Assembly: GCF_048269545.1 (NCBI RefSeq)
Contig: NZ_JBLXIJ010000004.1
Coordinates: 62,001 to 126,000, forward strand
Length of the DNA stretch: 64,000 nt
Direction: 5' to 3'
Source: Halpernia sp048269545
GTDB lineage: Bacteria > Bacteroidota > Bacteroidia > Flavobacteriales > Weeksellaceae
Made by a program: the position numbers and the translations under genes. Numbering within the stretch: the stretch's first letter is position 1; each line of letters begins with the position of its first letter. This document shows positions 25,360 to 34,421 of the stretch, piece after piece. Below the pieces are notes generated by a model that had not been told where the DNA came from, did not search any database, and saw only the letters and a list, made by a program, of their open reading frames with translations.

Positions 25360-26529
25360 ATGGAAATTGATAATTTAAAAATACAAATCAAAACTTTTTT
25401 CGGTTTAGAAGAAATTTTATCTGCAGAACTGAAAAAATTGGGTGGGCAAAATGTAGAAATTAAAAACCGCGCCGTCAATTGCGAAGGAGATTTGGGATTT
25501 CTTTATAAAATTAATTACAGTTGCAGAACGGCTTTAAAAATTTTAGTTCCCATTTTAACATTTAAAACTTGGGACGAAAATCGTTTTTATGATAAATTGT
25601 TTGATTTTCCATGGGAAGATTATTTACGTGTTGATCAAAGTTTTGCAATAGATTCTACCATTTATTCGGACCGATTTTCGCACTCACAATTTATGGTGCA
25701 AAAAATGAAAGATGCAATTGTGGATTATTTTAAATTCAAATACAACACGCGTCCAAACGTAGATTCAAAAAATCCTGAAATAAAAATACATCTTCATATT
25801 GACCGAGAATTGGTAACAATTTCTTTGGATTCTTCTGGCGATGCTTTATTTAAAAGAGGTTACAGAAAGACTCAAGGTGAAGCGCCGATAAACGAAGTTT
25901 TAGCATCTGGAATGTTGCAACTCGCCAATTGGGATGGAAAAGGAAATTTCCTCGACCCAATGTGTGGTTCTGGAACTTTATTAGTAGAAGCTGCAATGAT
26001 TGCGATGGATTTGCCTGCGCAAATTTTCCGAAAAGAATTTGGTTTTCAAAATTGGCCAAATTATGATGCCGAATTATTTTCAACCATTAAAGAAAACCGC
26101 ATCAAACGAATAAAAGAATTTACCGGAAAAATTATCGGTTATGATATTGATAATGTGATGCTTGATGCTGCGAAAGATAATATTGCTGCTGCAGAATTAG
26201 AAGAAGTAATTGAAGTTAGAAAACAAAATTTCTTTGATAGTAAAAAAGAATTATTTCCTTTGTTAATGGTGTTTAATCCGCCTTACGACGAAAGAATTGC
26301 AATAAACGACGAAGATTTTTACAGCAAAATTGGCGATACTTTCAAGAAAAATTATCCAAATACTTTGGCTTGGATGATTTCTTCCGATCTAGAAGCTGTG
26401 AAAAAAGTAGGTTTAAGACCGTCCAGAAAAATAAAATTATATAATGGAAAACTTGAATGTCGTTTTTTACAATACGAAATGTATGAAGGAACGAAGAAAA
26501 CACATAAACTTACAGGAGAATCAATTTAA
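25360..26529 (+). CDS. THUMP-domain RNA methyltransferase (RlmL/YcbY-like)
   Basis: A protein of about 389 residues from the ATG at 25360. An N-terminal ferredoxin-like and THUMP region binds RNA. The Rossmann methyltransferase domain has DPMCGSGTLLVEAAM for SAM and the catalytic NPPYDERI, the signature of base-amino methyltransferases. It matches the first half of E. coli RlmL, which makes m2G2445 in 23S rRNA, and lacks the RlmK half. The 168 bases upstream in the same frame overlap the divergent methyltransferase gene and are probably not translated. Confidence 0.88.
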   Translation: MEIDNLKIQIKTFFGLEEILSAELKKLGGQNVEIKNRAVNCEGDLGFLYKINYSCRTALKILVPILTFKTWDENRFYDKLFDFPWEDYLRVDQSFAIDSTIYSDRFSHSQFMVQKMKDAIVDYFKFKYNTRPNVDSKNPEIKIHLHIDRELVTISLDSSGDALFKRGYRKTQGEAPINEVLASGMLQLANWDGKGNFLDPMCGSGTLLVEAAMIAMDLPAQIFRKEFGFQNWPNYDAELFSTIKENRIKRIKEFTGKIIGYDIDNVMLDAAKDNIAAAELEEVIEVRKQNFFDSKKELFPLLMVFNPPYDERIAINDEDFYSKIGDTFKKNYPNTLAWMISSDLEAVKKVGLRPSRKIKLYNGKLECRFLQYEMYEGTKKTHKLTGESI

Positions 26530-26543
26530 AATTTAAATAATAC

Positions 26544-27545
26544 TTGCCTTCAATTTCCCTCATAATCGCCATCTACAACCGCAAAGACGAACTTTTCGAG
26601 TTGCTCAATTCTTTGTTGTCTCAAACCGACAAAGATTTTGAAATTATTGTTGTAGATGATGGATCAAAAATCGCTTTGCTTCCAACTATTGAACTTTTTT
26701 CGGAAACTTTAAATATTCAGTTTTTCCGAAAACCCAATTCTGGTCCTGGTTTATCAAGAAACTACGGCGCAAAAAGAGCGAAAAATAATTGGTTGGTTTT
26801 TGTAGATTCTGATGTGATTGTCGAGAAAGATTATATTGAAAATATTAAAAAAGATATTTTAGAAAATCCGTGTGATGCTTTTGGTGGTGCAGATAAAGCG
26901 CATAAAGGTTTTAATTTATTTCAAAAAGCCATTTCCTATTCCATGACTTCGGTTTTCACTACTGGTGGAATTCGTGGAAACGCAAAATCTGTAACTAAAT
27001 TTCAACCGAGAAGTTTTAATATGGGCGTAAAAAAATCTGCTTTTTTAGAAGTCGGAGGTTTTTCAGATTTAAGAATTGGTGAAGATCCAGATTTATCTAT
27101 GACTTTGTGGGAAAATCAATTCACCACCAAATTTTTTGATAATATTGGAGTTTATCACAAACGCAGAACAGATTTCGGTAGATTTTCAAAACAAGTTTAT
27201 CAATTTGGAGTTGCGCGCCCCATTTTAAATCAACGACATCCACAGTTTACAAAACTCACTTTTGCTTTTCCGTCACTTTTTTTTCTAGGATATTTTCTGG
27301 GAATTTTTAATTATTTTATGTGGCAAAATGGTCTGCTTTTGGGACTTTATGGGTTTTATACTTTTCTAATTTTTTTCCACGCTTTATGGAAAACGAGAAA
27401 TATAAGTATAGCTTCTTTAGCAGTGATTTCTAGTTATATTCAATTATTTTCTTATGGTTTTGGATTTTTAAAATCTTGGTTTTTATTGAATATTTTACGA
27501 CAGAATCCAGAAGAGGCTTTTCCCAATCATTTTTACAAAAAATAA
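26544..27545 (+). CDS. family 2 glycosyltransferase
   Basis: A protein of about 333 residues with a GT-A fold: SLIIAIYNRKDEL at the N-terminus, DDGS (nucleotide), VDSDV (metal-binding DxD-like) and EVGGF...GEDPDLSM (acceptor/catalytic region). Two or three hydrophobic helices at the C-terminus (about 240-320) suggest membrane attachment. It adds a sugar to a lipid-linked or surface glycan. The start must be the TTG at 26544, because an in-frame stop lies six bases upstream and no ATG or GTG is close. It follows the methyltransferase gene by 14 bases. Confidence 0.88.
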   Translation: MPSISLIIAIYNRKDELFELLNSLLSQTDKDFEIIVVDDGSKIALLPTIELFSETLNIQFFRKPNSGPGLSRNYGAKRAKNNWLVFVDSDVIVEKDYIENIKKDILENPCDAFGGADKAHKGFNLFQKAISYSMTSVFTTGGIRGNAKSVTKFQPRSFNMGVKKSAFLEVGGFSDLRIGEDPDLSMTLWENQFTTKFFDNIGVYHKRRTDFGRFSKQVYQFGVARPILNQRHPQFTKLTFAFPSLFFLGYFLGIFNYFMWQNGLLLGLYGFYTFLIFFHALWKTRNISIASLAVISSYIQLFSYGFGFLKSWFLLNILRQNPEEAFPNHFYKK

Positions 27546-27555
27546 AAAACTAAAA

Positions 27556-27592
27556 AAAGCCCTTCAAAAAATTGAAAGGCTTGATTTTTAAA
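27556..27592. terminator. terminator between convergent genes
   Basis: Stem AGCCCTTCAA / TTGAAAGGCT, with one mismatch, and flanking A/T runs lies between the glycosyltransferase and aspA. Confidence 0.7.
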
Positions 27593-27601
27593 TAGAAAAA
27601 A

Positions 27602-29008
27602 CTAAGAAACGAGATCTTCGGGATTCAACATGTGTTTTGGATCTAAAATTTCATCTAATCTTTTTTGGGATAAAATATTATATTCTAATACCAAATCATA
27701 AACAGATTTTCCCGTTGCTAAAGCTTCTTTTGCAATTTTTGTAGAATTTTTATAACCAATGTAAGGATTTAAAGCCGTTACAATTCCGATACTATTTTTA
27801 ACCATTTCATAGCAAATGTCTTTATTTGCCGTAATTCCATTAATGCAACGTTCGCGTAAAGTATCAAGTGCGTTTCCAAGAAAATTAATATTTTCCATGA
27901 TAGAATGACAAAGAACAGGCTCCATTACATTGAGTTGTAATTGCCCAGCTTCTGCTGCAAAAGTTACTGTTAAATCATTCCCGATTACTTTAAAACAAAC
28001 TTGGTTTACTACTTCAGGAATTACGGGATTTACTTTTCCGGGCATAATTGAAGAACCAGGTTGCATCGGTGGAAGATTTATTTCAAATAATCCTGCGCGT
28101 GGACCGGAAGAAAGTAAGCGTAAATCGTTACAAATTTTAGATAATTTTACAGCTAATCTTTTAGTAGCAGAAGAATAAATGACGTAAGAACCTGTATCAG
28201 GAGTTGCTTCAACTAAATTAGGTGCAGAAATAAAAGGAAATCCTGTGATTTGAGCTAAATTTTTTGCGCACATTTTCGGATAACCAACAGGAGAATTTAT
28301 TCCTGTTCCAATCGCAGTTGCGCCCATATTTATTTCTAAAAATAAATTGGCATTTGCGTTTAATTTTGAAATGTCTTCTTCTAAAGTTGCGGCGAAAGCT
28401 TCAAATTCTTGTCCTAAAGTCATAGGAACTGCATCTTGAAGCTGCGTTCTTCCCATTTTTATAACATCGTGAAATTCTTTACCTTTTGCACGAAATGCTT
28501 TAATAATATTTTCTAATTTTTTCACAAGTCTCTGATTCATTATAATCAAAGCTACTTTTATGGAAGTTGGATAAGCGTCATTTGTACTTTGAGAAAGATT
28601 GACGATGTCGTTTGGTGAACAATATTGATAATCGCCTTTTTCGTGTCCCATTAATTCTAAAACCCGGTTCGCAATCACTTCATTAGCGTTCATATTTACA
28701 GAAGTTCCAGCTCCACCTTGTATCATATCAATCGGGAATTGATCGTGCAATTTACCATCCACAATTTCATCGCAAACTTTTACTATATTTCTGTAAAGTT
28801 CCTCATCTAGCAAGCCTAATTGATAATTGGTTTTTGCAGCTGCTTTTTTTACATAAGCTAAACCAATTATAAAATCTGAGTAGGAAGATAATAATTGACC
28901 AGAAATTTTAAAATTATTAATGGCTCTCTGAGTTTGAACCCCATAATAAGCTTCTTTTGGAACATTTAATTCTCCTAAAAGATCACTTTCTTTTCTAGTG
29001 TTTTCCAT
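27602..29008 (-). CDS. aspA: aspartate ammonia-lyase
   Basis: A 468-residue member of the aspartase/fumarase superfamily. It has the first conserved region (GGAGTSVNMNANEVIANR), NLSQSTNDAYPTS, the second (GRTQLQDAVPMTLGQEF) and the flexible signature loop GSSIMPGKVNP with the catalytic serine. Aspartase fits better than fumarase C because of the whole pattern and the length. It converts aspartate to fumarate and ammonia, feeding the TCA cycle alongside malate dehydrogenase. It appears monocistronic. Confidence 0.92.
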   Translation of the reverse strand: MENTRKESDLLGELNVPKEAYYGVQTQRAINNFKISGQLLSSYSDFIIGLAYVKKAAAKTNYQLGLLDEELYRNIVKVCDEIVDGKLHDQFPIDMIQGGAGTSVNMNANEVIANRVLELMGHEKGDYQYCSPNDIVNLSQSTNDAYPTSIKVALIIMNQRLVKKLENIIKAFRAKGKEFHDVIKMGRTQLQDAVPMTLGQEFEAFAATLEEDISKLNANANLFLEINMGATAIGTGINSPVGYPKMCAKNLAQITGFPFISAPNLVEATPDTGSYVIYSSATKRLAVKLSKICNDLRLLSSGPRAGLFEINLPPMQPGSSIMPGKVNPVIPEVVNQVCFKVIGNDLTVTFAAEAGQLQLNVMEPVLCHSIMENINFLGNALDTLRERCINGITANKDICYEMVKNSIGIVTALNPYIGYKNSTKIAKEALATGKSVYDLVLEYNILSQKRLDEILDPKHMLNPEDLVS

Positions 29009-29083
29009 AAAATTTATTTGACTGAAAAGTTAAGATTAATTTGTTATTTCAAAAAATTAAAAAAGCTATTAATTATAGAAATT

Positions 29084-30091
29084 CTATGGATATTTTTGAT
29101 TTAAAGCTTGTAAAATTGCCCAAGTTTCTAGATCTAAAATACCATCATAATTCTGTGGTCTAAAATGATATTGAAATGTTTCAATGGTTTTTTTTGTTGC
29201 TTCATCCCAAGATCCAGAAAGTTGTAAATCGTAACCAAATTTTGATAACATAGTTTGAACTTTAAATATAAAAGGACTTGTATTAACTAGAGATCCAAAA
29301 TCTGTACTTACAGCAAGATCGTAAAAATTTTGTTTTACAGGTTCATCATACCACATTCCTAATTGATATTCTTTATAAAGTCTTTCCCAAGGAAAAGTAG
29401 GACCTGGATCTTGTTTTCTAGTTGGTGCAATATCCGAATGTCCTAAAACATTCGTTGGTGGAATCATGTATCTCGTCACAATATCTTTTGCTAAAGCCGC
29501 TACTTTTTTAAACTGATATTCTGGAAATGGTACAAAGATTTTTTTACCAGTTGCATCAGTAGTGTATCCTGGATTAACAATTTCAATTCCAATTGAATTA
29601 TCATTTAAATTTTTATCATTTCGCCAGGCGCTTATTCCTGCATGATAAGCTCGTTTATTTTCGTCAACTAATTGATAAATTTCTTTGTCATCATAGTCGT
29701 TTACCAAATAATGAGCACTCACGGATTGTTGTGTTAAAACCGTTATAGATTTATCATCATTTAAAGCGGTATAATGTAGAATTAAATATTTCTGACGAAA
29801 ATTTTGTCCAACAGAAGGAAAATAAGTTTTAGCAACTTGAAAACCAATAGGATTTGCGGTTACAATAGAACCATAGCTAATCGTATTGTCATTTTTAGTT
29901 GCATCTGCTAAATTAACTGTAAAATATTCTCCTTTTTTATGTGTCTCTACATGGGGTTTTTCTACTGGTTTTGTAATGGTATTTACTTTTGGTGGTGTCG
30001 GTTTTGCAGGAATTTGGTTTTTTATGTTTTGTTGTGATCCACAAGATAAGAGTAAAAACCCTAATGAAGTGATATATAATGATTTGCGCAT
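29084..30091 (-). CDS. lipoprotein N-acetylmuramoyl-L-alanine amidase
   Basis: A 335-residue protein: lipobox LLSC with Cys17, a proline/lysine-rich linker, an Amidase_2 (AmpD-like) domain with zinc histidines in LILHYTAL and GHSDIAPTRKQDPG, and a C-terminal peptidoglycan-binding domain (VQTMLSKFGYDLQLSGSWDEATK). It cuts the amide bond between muramic acid and the peptide stem, acting from the envelope in wall recycling or remodelling. A -7 box TATTTTTG (30128-30121, minus) precedes it, back to back with the tRNA promoter. Confidence 0.92.
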   Translation of the reverse strand: MRKSLYITSLGFLLLSCGSQQNIKNQIPAKPTPPKVNTITKPVEKPHVETHKKGEYFTVNLADATKNDNTISYGSIVTANPIGFQVAKTYFPSVGQNFRQKYLILHYTALNDDKSITVLTQQSVSAHYLVNDYDDKEIYQLVDENKRAYHAGISAWRNDKNLNDNSIGIEIVNPGYTTDATGKKIFVPFPEYQFKKVAALAKDIVTRYMIPPTNVLGHSDIAPTRKQDPGPTFPWERLYKEYQLGMWYDEPVKQNFYDLAVSTDFGSLVNTSPFIFKVQTMLSKFGYDLQLSGSWDEATKKTIETFQYHFRPQNYDGILDLETWAILQALNQKYP

Positions 30092-30149
30092 TTAATTATA
30101 TTTTTAATTGTTGAGATGCTCAAAAATACTAATTATTTTAGAATTTTTT

Positions 30150-30180
30150 TTGGTAAATACTCAAAACTATTTTATATTTG
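30150..30180 (+). promoter_or_regulatory. promoter of the tRNA cluster
   Basis: TTG at 30150-30152 and TATATTTG at 30173-30180 with a 20-base spacer match the Bacteroidota consensus, 42 bases before tRNA-Ser. Confidence 0.7.
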
Positions 30181-30222
30181 CACTCGCAATTACAGAACAG
30201 AAGCTCTTAAAAATATTGCAAA

Positions 30223-30309
30223 GGAGAGTTGCCTGAGTGGCCGAAAGGACTTGTTTGCTAAACAAGCGTGCGGGAAACTGTACCAAGGGTTCGAATCCCT
30301 TACTCTCCG
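30223..30309 (+). tRNA. tRNA-Ser (anticodon GCT)
   Basis: 87 bases. Acceptor stem GGAGAGT/ACTCTCC, anticodon stem-loop CTTGT-TTGCTAA-ACAAG, a long variable arm typical of class II tRNAs, and T-arm GGTTCGAATCC. Decodes AGC/AGU. First of three tRNAs in one transcript. Confidence 0.95.
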
Positions 30310-30330
30310 CAACTTTCAGAAAAAATTTAT

Positions 30331-30405
30331 CGGGGCGTAGCGTAGTCCGGTCATCGCGCCTGGTTTGGGACCAGGAGGTCGCAGGTTCGAATCCTGCCGC
30401 CCCGA
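30331..30405 (+). tRNA. tRNA-Pro (anticodon TGG)
   Basis: 75 bases. Acceptor stem CGGGGCG/CGCCCCG, anticodon loop TTTGGGA with anticodon TGG, and T-arm GGTTCGAATCC. Starts 21 bases after tRNA-Ser. It is charged by the ProS encoded near 20 kb. Confidence 0.95.
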
Positions 30406-30474
30406 CTTTTTTTATTAATTTTTTTTCAAAAAATTTTTTTACGAATGTGTAACTTTTTAAGTAAAACACAAAAT

Positions 30475-30548
30475 GGGTGCGTAGCTCAGCTGGATAGAGC
30501 ATCTGCCTTCTAAGCAGACGGTCACAGGTTCGAATCCTGTCGCGCTCA
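30475..30548 (+). tRNA. tRNA-Arg (anticodon TCT)
   Basis: 74 bases. Acceptor stem GGGTGCG/CGCGCTC with two G-U pairs, anticodon loop CTTCTAA with anticodon TCT, and T-arm GGTTCGAATCC. A broken copy of its 3' half lies near 49.2 kb. Confidence 0.95.
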
Positions 30549-30551
30549 CTT

Positions 30552-30582
30552 AAACTTCACAATTTTGTGAAGTTTTTTTTAT
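30552..30582 (+). terminator. terminator of the tRNA cluster
   Basis: Stem AAACTTCAC / GTGAAGTTT with a six-base loop and an eight-T run, starting four bases after tRNA-Arg. Confidence 0.85.
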
Positions 30583-30665
30583 TTAAATATATAATTTTCT
30601 TTAATATTTAATTTTATTCTCATTTTTATTTTCATTAATTTCAACCGAAATTTGGATAATAGAAA

Positions 30666-31886
30666 ATGAAAAAATTGCTCATCATCGGATCGGTTTGGCC
30701 AGAACCAACTTCAACTGCGGCCGGAAAAAGAATGTTGCAATTAATTTCACTTTTTCAAAAGCAAAACTTTGAAATTACCTTTTGTTCCACAGCATCAAAA
30801 TCTGAACATTCTTTTGATTTAAATTTATTAAGTGTTTCCTCTAAAAATATTTTACTTAACGATTCGGGTTTTGATGATTTTGTGAAAAATTTACAGCCTA
30901 AGATTGTAATTTTCGATCGTTTTATGGCAGAAGAACAATTTGGATGGCGAGTTTCTGAAAATTGCCCGGAAGCAATCAAAATTTTAGATACCGAAGATCT
31001 TCACTTTTTAAGAAAACAACGGGAAATTAGTTTTAAAAATAAACAAGAAAATAATCCGCAAAATGAAATATCAGAAGTTTTCATTCGCGAAGTTTCTTCA
31101 ATTTTAAGATGTGATTTATCTTTAATTATTTCAGATTTTGAACAACAATTATTGATTGAAAATTATAAAATTAATTCAAAAATTTTATATTATTTACCAA
31201 TGTTTTCTGAAAAATTTGAAGGTGAAATATCCGAATTCCAAGAGCGCAAAAACTTTCTCCATATTGGTAATTTTTTGCATGAACCAAATTGGCAAACGGT
31301 TTTAATTTTAAAAAAACTTTGGAAAAATATCAAGCAAAAATTACCCGAAAGTGAACTGCATATTTACGGAAGTTACGTCACGGAAAAAGCAAAACAACTT
31401 CATAATGAAAAAGAAGGTTTCATTATAAAAGGGCGTGCGAATTCTGCTGAAGAAATATTTTTAAATTATAAAGTCTTAATAGCACCAATTCCTTTTGGCG
31501 CAGGAATTAAAGGAAAATTATTAGAAAGTATGGAATTTGGTTTGCCAAATGTTACCACAATAATCGGTGCAGAAGGAATGCAGATCAATGAAGATTGGAA
31601 TGGTTTTATTACAAATTCAGACGAAGAATTTATTGAAAAAGCAATTCTACTTTATACAAATTCTGAAGTTTGGGGAAATTCTCAGAATTTCGGTTTTGAA
31701 ATTTTAAAGCAAAAGTTCAATAGAGATTTATTTGAAAATGATTTTAATGAAAAAGTGAAATATATTTATGAAAACTTAAACGACCACAGAAATCAAAATT
31801 TTTTAGGTCAAATTTTACAAAAAAACGCCCTTCAAAGCACGAAGTTTATGAGCAAATGGATTGAAGAAAAGAATAAGAAAAAGTAG
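30666..31886 (+). CDS. GT4-type glycosyltransferase
   Basis: A 406-residue GT-B enzyme. The N-terminal Rossmann half begins LLIIGSVWPEPTSTAAGKRM; the C-terminal half has FLHIGNFLHEPNW, ELHIYG and the nucleotide-sugar pocket APIPFGAGIKGKLLESMEFGLP with its conserved acidic residue. It matches family 1/4 glycosyltransferases acting in polysaccharide or glycolipid synthesis. Donor and acceptor are unknown. It is not in a polysaccharide cluster here; it converges on miaE with one base between the stops. Confidence 0.85.
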   Translation: MKKLLIIGSVWPEPTSTAAGKRMLQLISLFQKQNFEITFCSTASKSEHSFDLNLLSVSSKNILLNDSGFDDFVKNLQPKIVIFDRFMAEEQFGWRVSENCPEAIKILDTEDLHFLRKQREISFKNKQENNPQNEISEVFIREVSSILRCDLSLIISDFEQQLLIENYKINSKILYYLPMFSEKFEGEISEFQERKNFLHIGNFLHEPNWQTVLILKKLWKNIKQKLPESELHIYGSYVTEKAKQLHNEKEGFIIKGRANSAEEIFLNYKVLIAPIPFGAGIKGKLLESMEFGLPNVTTIIGAEGMQINEDWNGFITNSDEEFIEKAILLYTNSEVWGNSQNFGFEILKQKFNRDLFENDFNEKVKYIYENLNDHRNQNFLGQILQKNALQSTKFMSKWIEEKNKKK

Positions 31887-31887
31887 A

Positions 31888-32475
31888 TTATCCGTGAATG
31901 GTTTCGCCCGTTCCAAAACTTTTTATAATTCTCGCTTCTTCCTCTAACCACGCATTCCAACGTGCTTCTACGTTAATTTTTTCTGCATATTTTCGTGCAA
32001 AATTGATAAAAGTAGCATAATGTCCGGCTTCACTTTCCATTAATTCTCGATAAAATTTTGCTAATTTTTTATCTTTTATGGTTTCAGATAATACTTTGAA
32101 TCTTTCGCAACTTCTTGCTTCAATCATCGCTGCAAAAAGCAATCTTTCAATTAAACCAGATTCGCGTTCGCCATTAGAAGATTTTTTCATAAATTTCGCT
32201 AATTCACCTACATAATCATCTTTTCTTTCGCGCAAAAATTCATAACCGCGTTCCAAAATAATATCGTGAACCATTTTAAAATGCTCCATTTCTTCAATTG
32301 AAATTTTTAGCATTTCTGTCACTAATTCTTGCTTTTCAGAATTTTGGATAATTAAATGAATCGCATTTGTTGCTGCTTTTTGTTCGCACCAAGCGTGATC
32401 TGAAAGAATTTCTTCTAAATTATTTTCTGCAATATTTGCCCATCTCGGGTCGGTCGGTAATTTTAATCGAAACAT
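31888..32475 (-). CDS. miaE: tRNA-(ms2io6A)-hydroxylase-like diiron protein
   Basis: A 195-residue helical diiron protein. The two Glu...ExxH halves are visible (EQKAAT... with EEMEHFKMV, and EARSCERF... with ESEAGHYATF), giving the carboxylate/histidine iron ligands. MiaE hydroxylates the isopentenyl group on A37 of tRNAs reading UNN codons, using O2. It is the first gene of no obvious operon; rsmD lies 20 bases upstream on the same strand and probably shares its transcript. Confidence 0.9.
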   Translation of the reverse strand: MFRLKLPTDPRWANIAENNLEEILSDHAWCEQKAATNAIHLIIQNSEKQELVTEMLKISIEEMEHFKMVHDIILERGYEFLRERKDDYVGELAKFMKKSSNGERESGLIERLLFAAMIEARSCERFKVLSETIKDKKLAKFYRELMESEAGHYATFINFARKYAEKINVEARWNAWLEEEARIIKSFGTGETIHG

Positions 32476-32495
32476 TTATTTATTTTAATCAAAAA

Positions 32496-33053
32496 TTATT
32501 TAGCATTTTTAGAAAAGAAACTAAAACTCACATTTCCATATTTTCTGGTGTCTTGTAAGTGTTCATTTTCAAATTTCATTTTACTTTGGTGTTCCAGAAC
32601 GAAAAGTCCGGTTTCTTTCAAAAAATCATTTTTAAAAATACCATTTATGATTTCTTCATATTTATTTTGTTCCGTTTCAAAAGGCGGATCGGCAAAAATA
32701 ATATCGTAGGTTTTTTGTGTTTTATTTTTTCTAATAAATTCGTAAACGTCGGCTCTCATTGTTCTTATTTGCAAAGCCATTTCCAATTCTGCGGCTGTAG
32801 AACTTATAAATCCTGTGTGTTTTGCGTTTGAATCTACTGAAGTGACGTCTTTGCAATCTCGGGAAGCAAATTCTAAACTGACACTTCCAATGCCACAAAA
32901 TAAGTCTAAAACCGAACAAAATTCAAACTCAAATTTATTTTGAAGAATACTAAAAAGTGCTTCTTTAGCAAAATCCGTCGTCGGACGAACATCGAAATTT
33001 TTTGGTGCAGAAATTTTTTTGGCTTTCCATTTTCCGGCGATTATTCTGTACAT
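32496..33053 (-). CDS. rsmD: 16S rRNA (guanine966-N2)-methyltransferase
   Basis: A 185-residue methyltransferase beginning MYRIIAGKWKAKKI and RPTTDFAKEALFSIL, the RsmD N-terminus. It has the SAM loop VLDLFCGIGSVSLEFASR and the catalytic FADPPFE (DPPF for amino-group methylation). It modifies G966 in the small-subunit head. It is sandwiched between DUF3822 and miaE on the same strand; the pairing with DUF3822 recurs in Flavobacteriia as far as I recall. Confidence 0.93.
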   Translation of the reverse strand: MYRIIAGKWKAKKISAPKNFDVRPTTDFAKEALFSILQNKFEFEFCSVLDLFCGIGSVSLEFASRDCKDVTSVDSNAKHTGFISSTAAELEMALQIRTMRADVYEFIRKNKTQKTYDIIFADPPFETEQNKYEEIINGIFKNDFLKETGLFVLEHQSKMKFENEHLQDTRKYGNVSFSFFSKNAK

Positions 33054-33131
33054 TTTTTAGTTTTTAGTTGATAGTTTTTGGTTGTCAGTTTTAGATTTGT
33101 AACCTAAAATCTCACATCTCAAATCTCACTT

Positions 33132-33848
33132 TTAATTCAAGATAAAATTATGCTTGTGAAGATTATCAAATTTAATAGTTAAATTTTTCACAAACTTGTG
33201 TAATTCTGATATAAAGGTTTCATTTTCAGTGGTTTCCCCGTAAACGTAAAAGTAAGTATCTTGAATCGAAAAATTTATTTTCTTCAAAGTAAACATTACA
33301 AAATATAGAAAATCTACTTCAGAATTGAGGTCTAAATTATTATATAAAACTAGTTTTTTGTCTTTCAAAGCGATGAATTCACATTGATGGTGATAAAGAT
33401 GAATGTGGATTTCTTGTTTCTTTTTAGGCAAAATATTATTTAAAAATTTCTCACCAGAAAAATTAAAATTAACAGGTTTTTCTAACGATTTTATTTTTTG
33501 ATACAAACTTTTTGGAAATGTATAATAAAACTGAACGCCAAATTTTTTGTTGACAGAAAGCATTAATTCTTCCTCATTTTCATCAACTGGCGCGTTGTAA
33601 GAAATTAATTTGTAACCCAATTCGTGTTGCGTAAATTCTTCTGGCATCAATGTAAAATGATTCAGAGCAGAAATTACTTTTATTTCTTCGAAATTATTTT
33701 TAGAGAATAAATCGTCTAATTTTTCAGCAACAAAATTCTCTGTTGAATCTTCATCTTTGAAAAAAGATTTTTCTTCCAAAACGGATTTATTTTTGCTGAT
33801 CTGGTATTGCAAACCATCTTTTGTGAAAAGTAAATTTAATTTCTGCAT
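33132..33848 (-). CDS. DUF3822 family protein
   Basis: A protein of about 238 residues from the ATG at 33848; a -7 box ends six bases upstream and would exclude the ATG at 33866. It begins KLNLLFTKDGLQYQISK and matches DUF3822, an uncharacterised Bacteroidota family seen next to rsmD. A cue such as FIALKDKKLVLYNNLDLNSEVDFLYF suggests an actin-like/ASKHA-type fold, but no ATP-binding motif is certain. It has no signal peptide, so it should be cytoplasmic. The rsmD gene follows after 78 bases. Confidence 0.75.
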   Translation of the reverse strand: MQKLNLLFTKDGLQYQISKNKSVLEEKSFFKDEDSTENFVAEKLDDLFSKNNFEEIKVISALNHFTLMPEEFTQHELGYKLISYNAPVDENEEELMLSVNKKFGVQFYYTFPKSLYQKIKSLEKPVNFNFSGEKFLNNILPKKKQEIHIHLYHHQCEFIALKDKKLVLYNNLDLNSEVDFLYFVMFTLKKINFSIQDTYFYVYGETTENETFISELHKFVKNLTIKFDNLHKHNFILN

Positions 33849-33854
33849 AAAGTG

Positions 33855-33862
33855 CAAATTTA
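33855..33862 (-). promoter_or_regulatory. -7 box directly before start codon
   Basis: TAAATTTG on the minus strand ends six bases before the DUF3822 ATG, another candidate for a nearly leaderless transcript. Confidence 0.5.
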
Positions 33863-33917
33863 TCAAAAATTAGATGAAAGAAAAAAGAAGAATGAAAAAA
33901 GAGAAAATTGATTTCTT

Positions 33918-34412
33918 TTACTTAAAAATTACCCAAACATTTCCTGAACTGTGGTGAAAAAATTCGTTTTCCTCAAATTCAATTCCAGTTTGTCCTCGCA
34001 GAATATCGTAAACCATTTCTTGTAAAACGCCGTCACCAATGCCGTGAATGACATTTATCTTTTTAATATAATTTTTTCTGCAATAATCTATTTCCTCTAA
34101 AAGTTTTTCTTTTTGAATTTCTAATCTTTCCCAAGAAGAATATTCTGTCGGATTTTTAACTAAATTTTCAAAATGCAAATCTAAAGTTCTACTGTTTTCG
34201 CCTTTCTTTTTGCTACTTTTTTTTAAATTTTCTTTTTTAATGATGATTTTAGAATTTTTATAAATCTCGTCATTTCTCAAAATTATTTTAGAAATTTCAA
34301 TTTCCTGTTCAAAGCCAAAATCATCTTCTATTTTGACGGAATTTTTCCCCACAGAAATTATTTTCCCTGTAGTTGTTTCATCTAAAACAGAAATTAAATC
34401 CCCTATTTTCAT
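33918..34412 (-). CDS. Smr-domain protein
   Basis: A 164-residue protein. The N-terminal half (about 1-55) is a small beta domain (IGDLISVLDETTTGKIISV) of the kind found in MutS2/DUF2027 relatives. A charged linker follows, then an Smr domain with LDLHFENL (the LDLH motif) and INVIHGIGDGVLQEMV (the HGxG motif). Smr domains bind or nick nucleic acids and some act on mRNA during ribosome rescue. It is nine bases upstream of no gene on its strand but follows the phosphoesterase gene by nine bases, forming a two-gene unit. Confidence 0.85.
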   Translation of the reverse strand: MKIGDLISVLDETTTGKIISVGKNSVKIEDDFGFEQEIEISKIILRNDEIYKNSKIIIKKENLKKSSKKKGENSRTLDLHFENLVKNPTEYSSWERLEIQKEKLLEEIDYCRKNYIKKINVIHGIGDGVLQEMVYDILRGQTGIEFEENEFFHHSSGNVWVIFK

Positions 34413-34421
34413 TTAAAATTT

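Noticed and set aside
30167..30502. Protein-coding frames across the tRNA cluster on both strands
   Set aside because: They coincide with three well-formed tRNAs and arise from stop-poor tRNA sequence.
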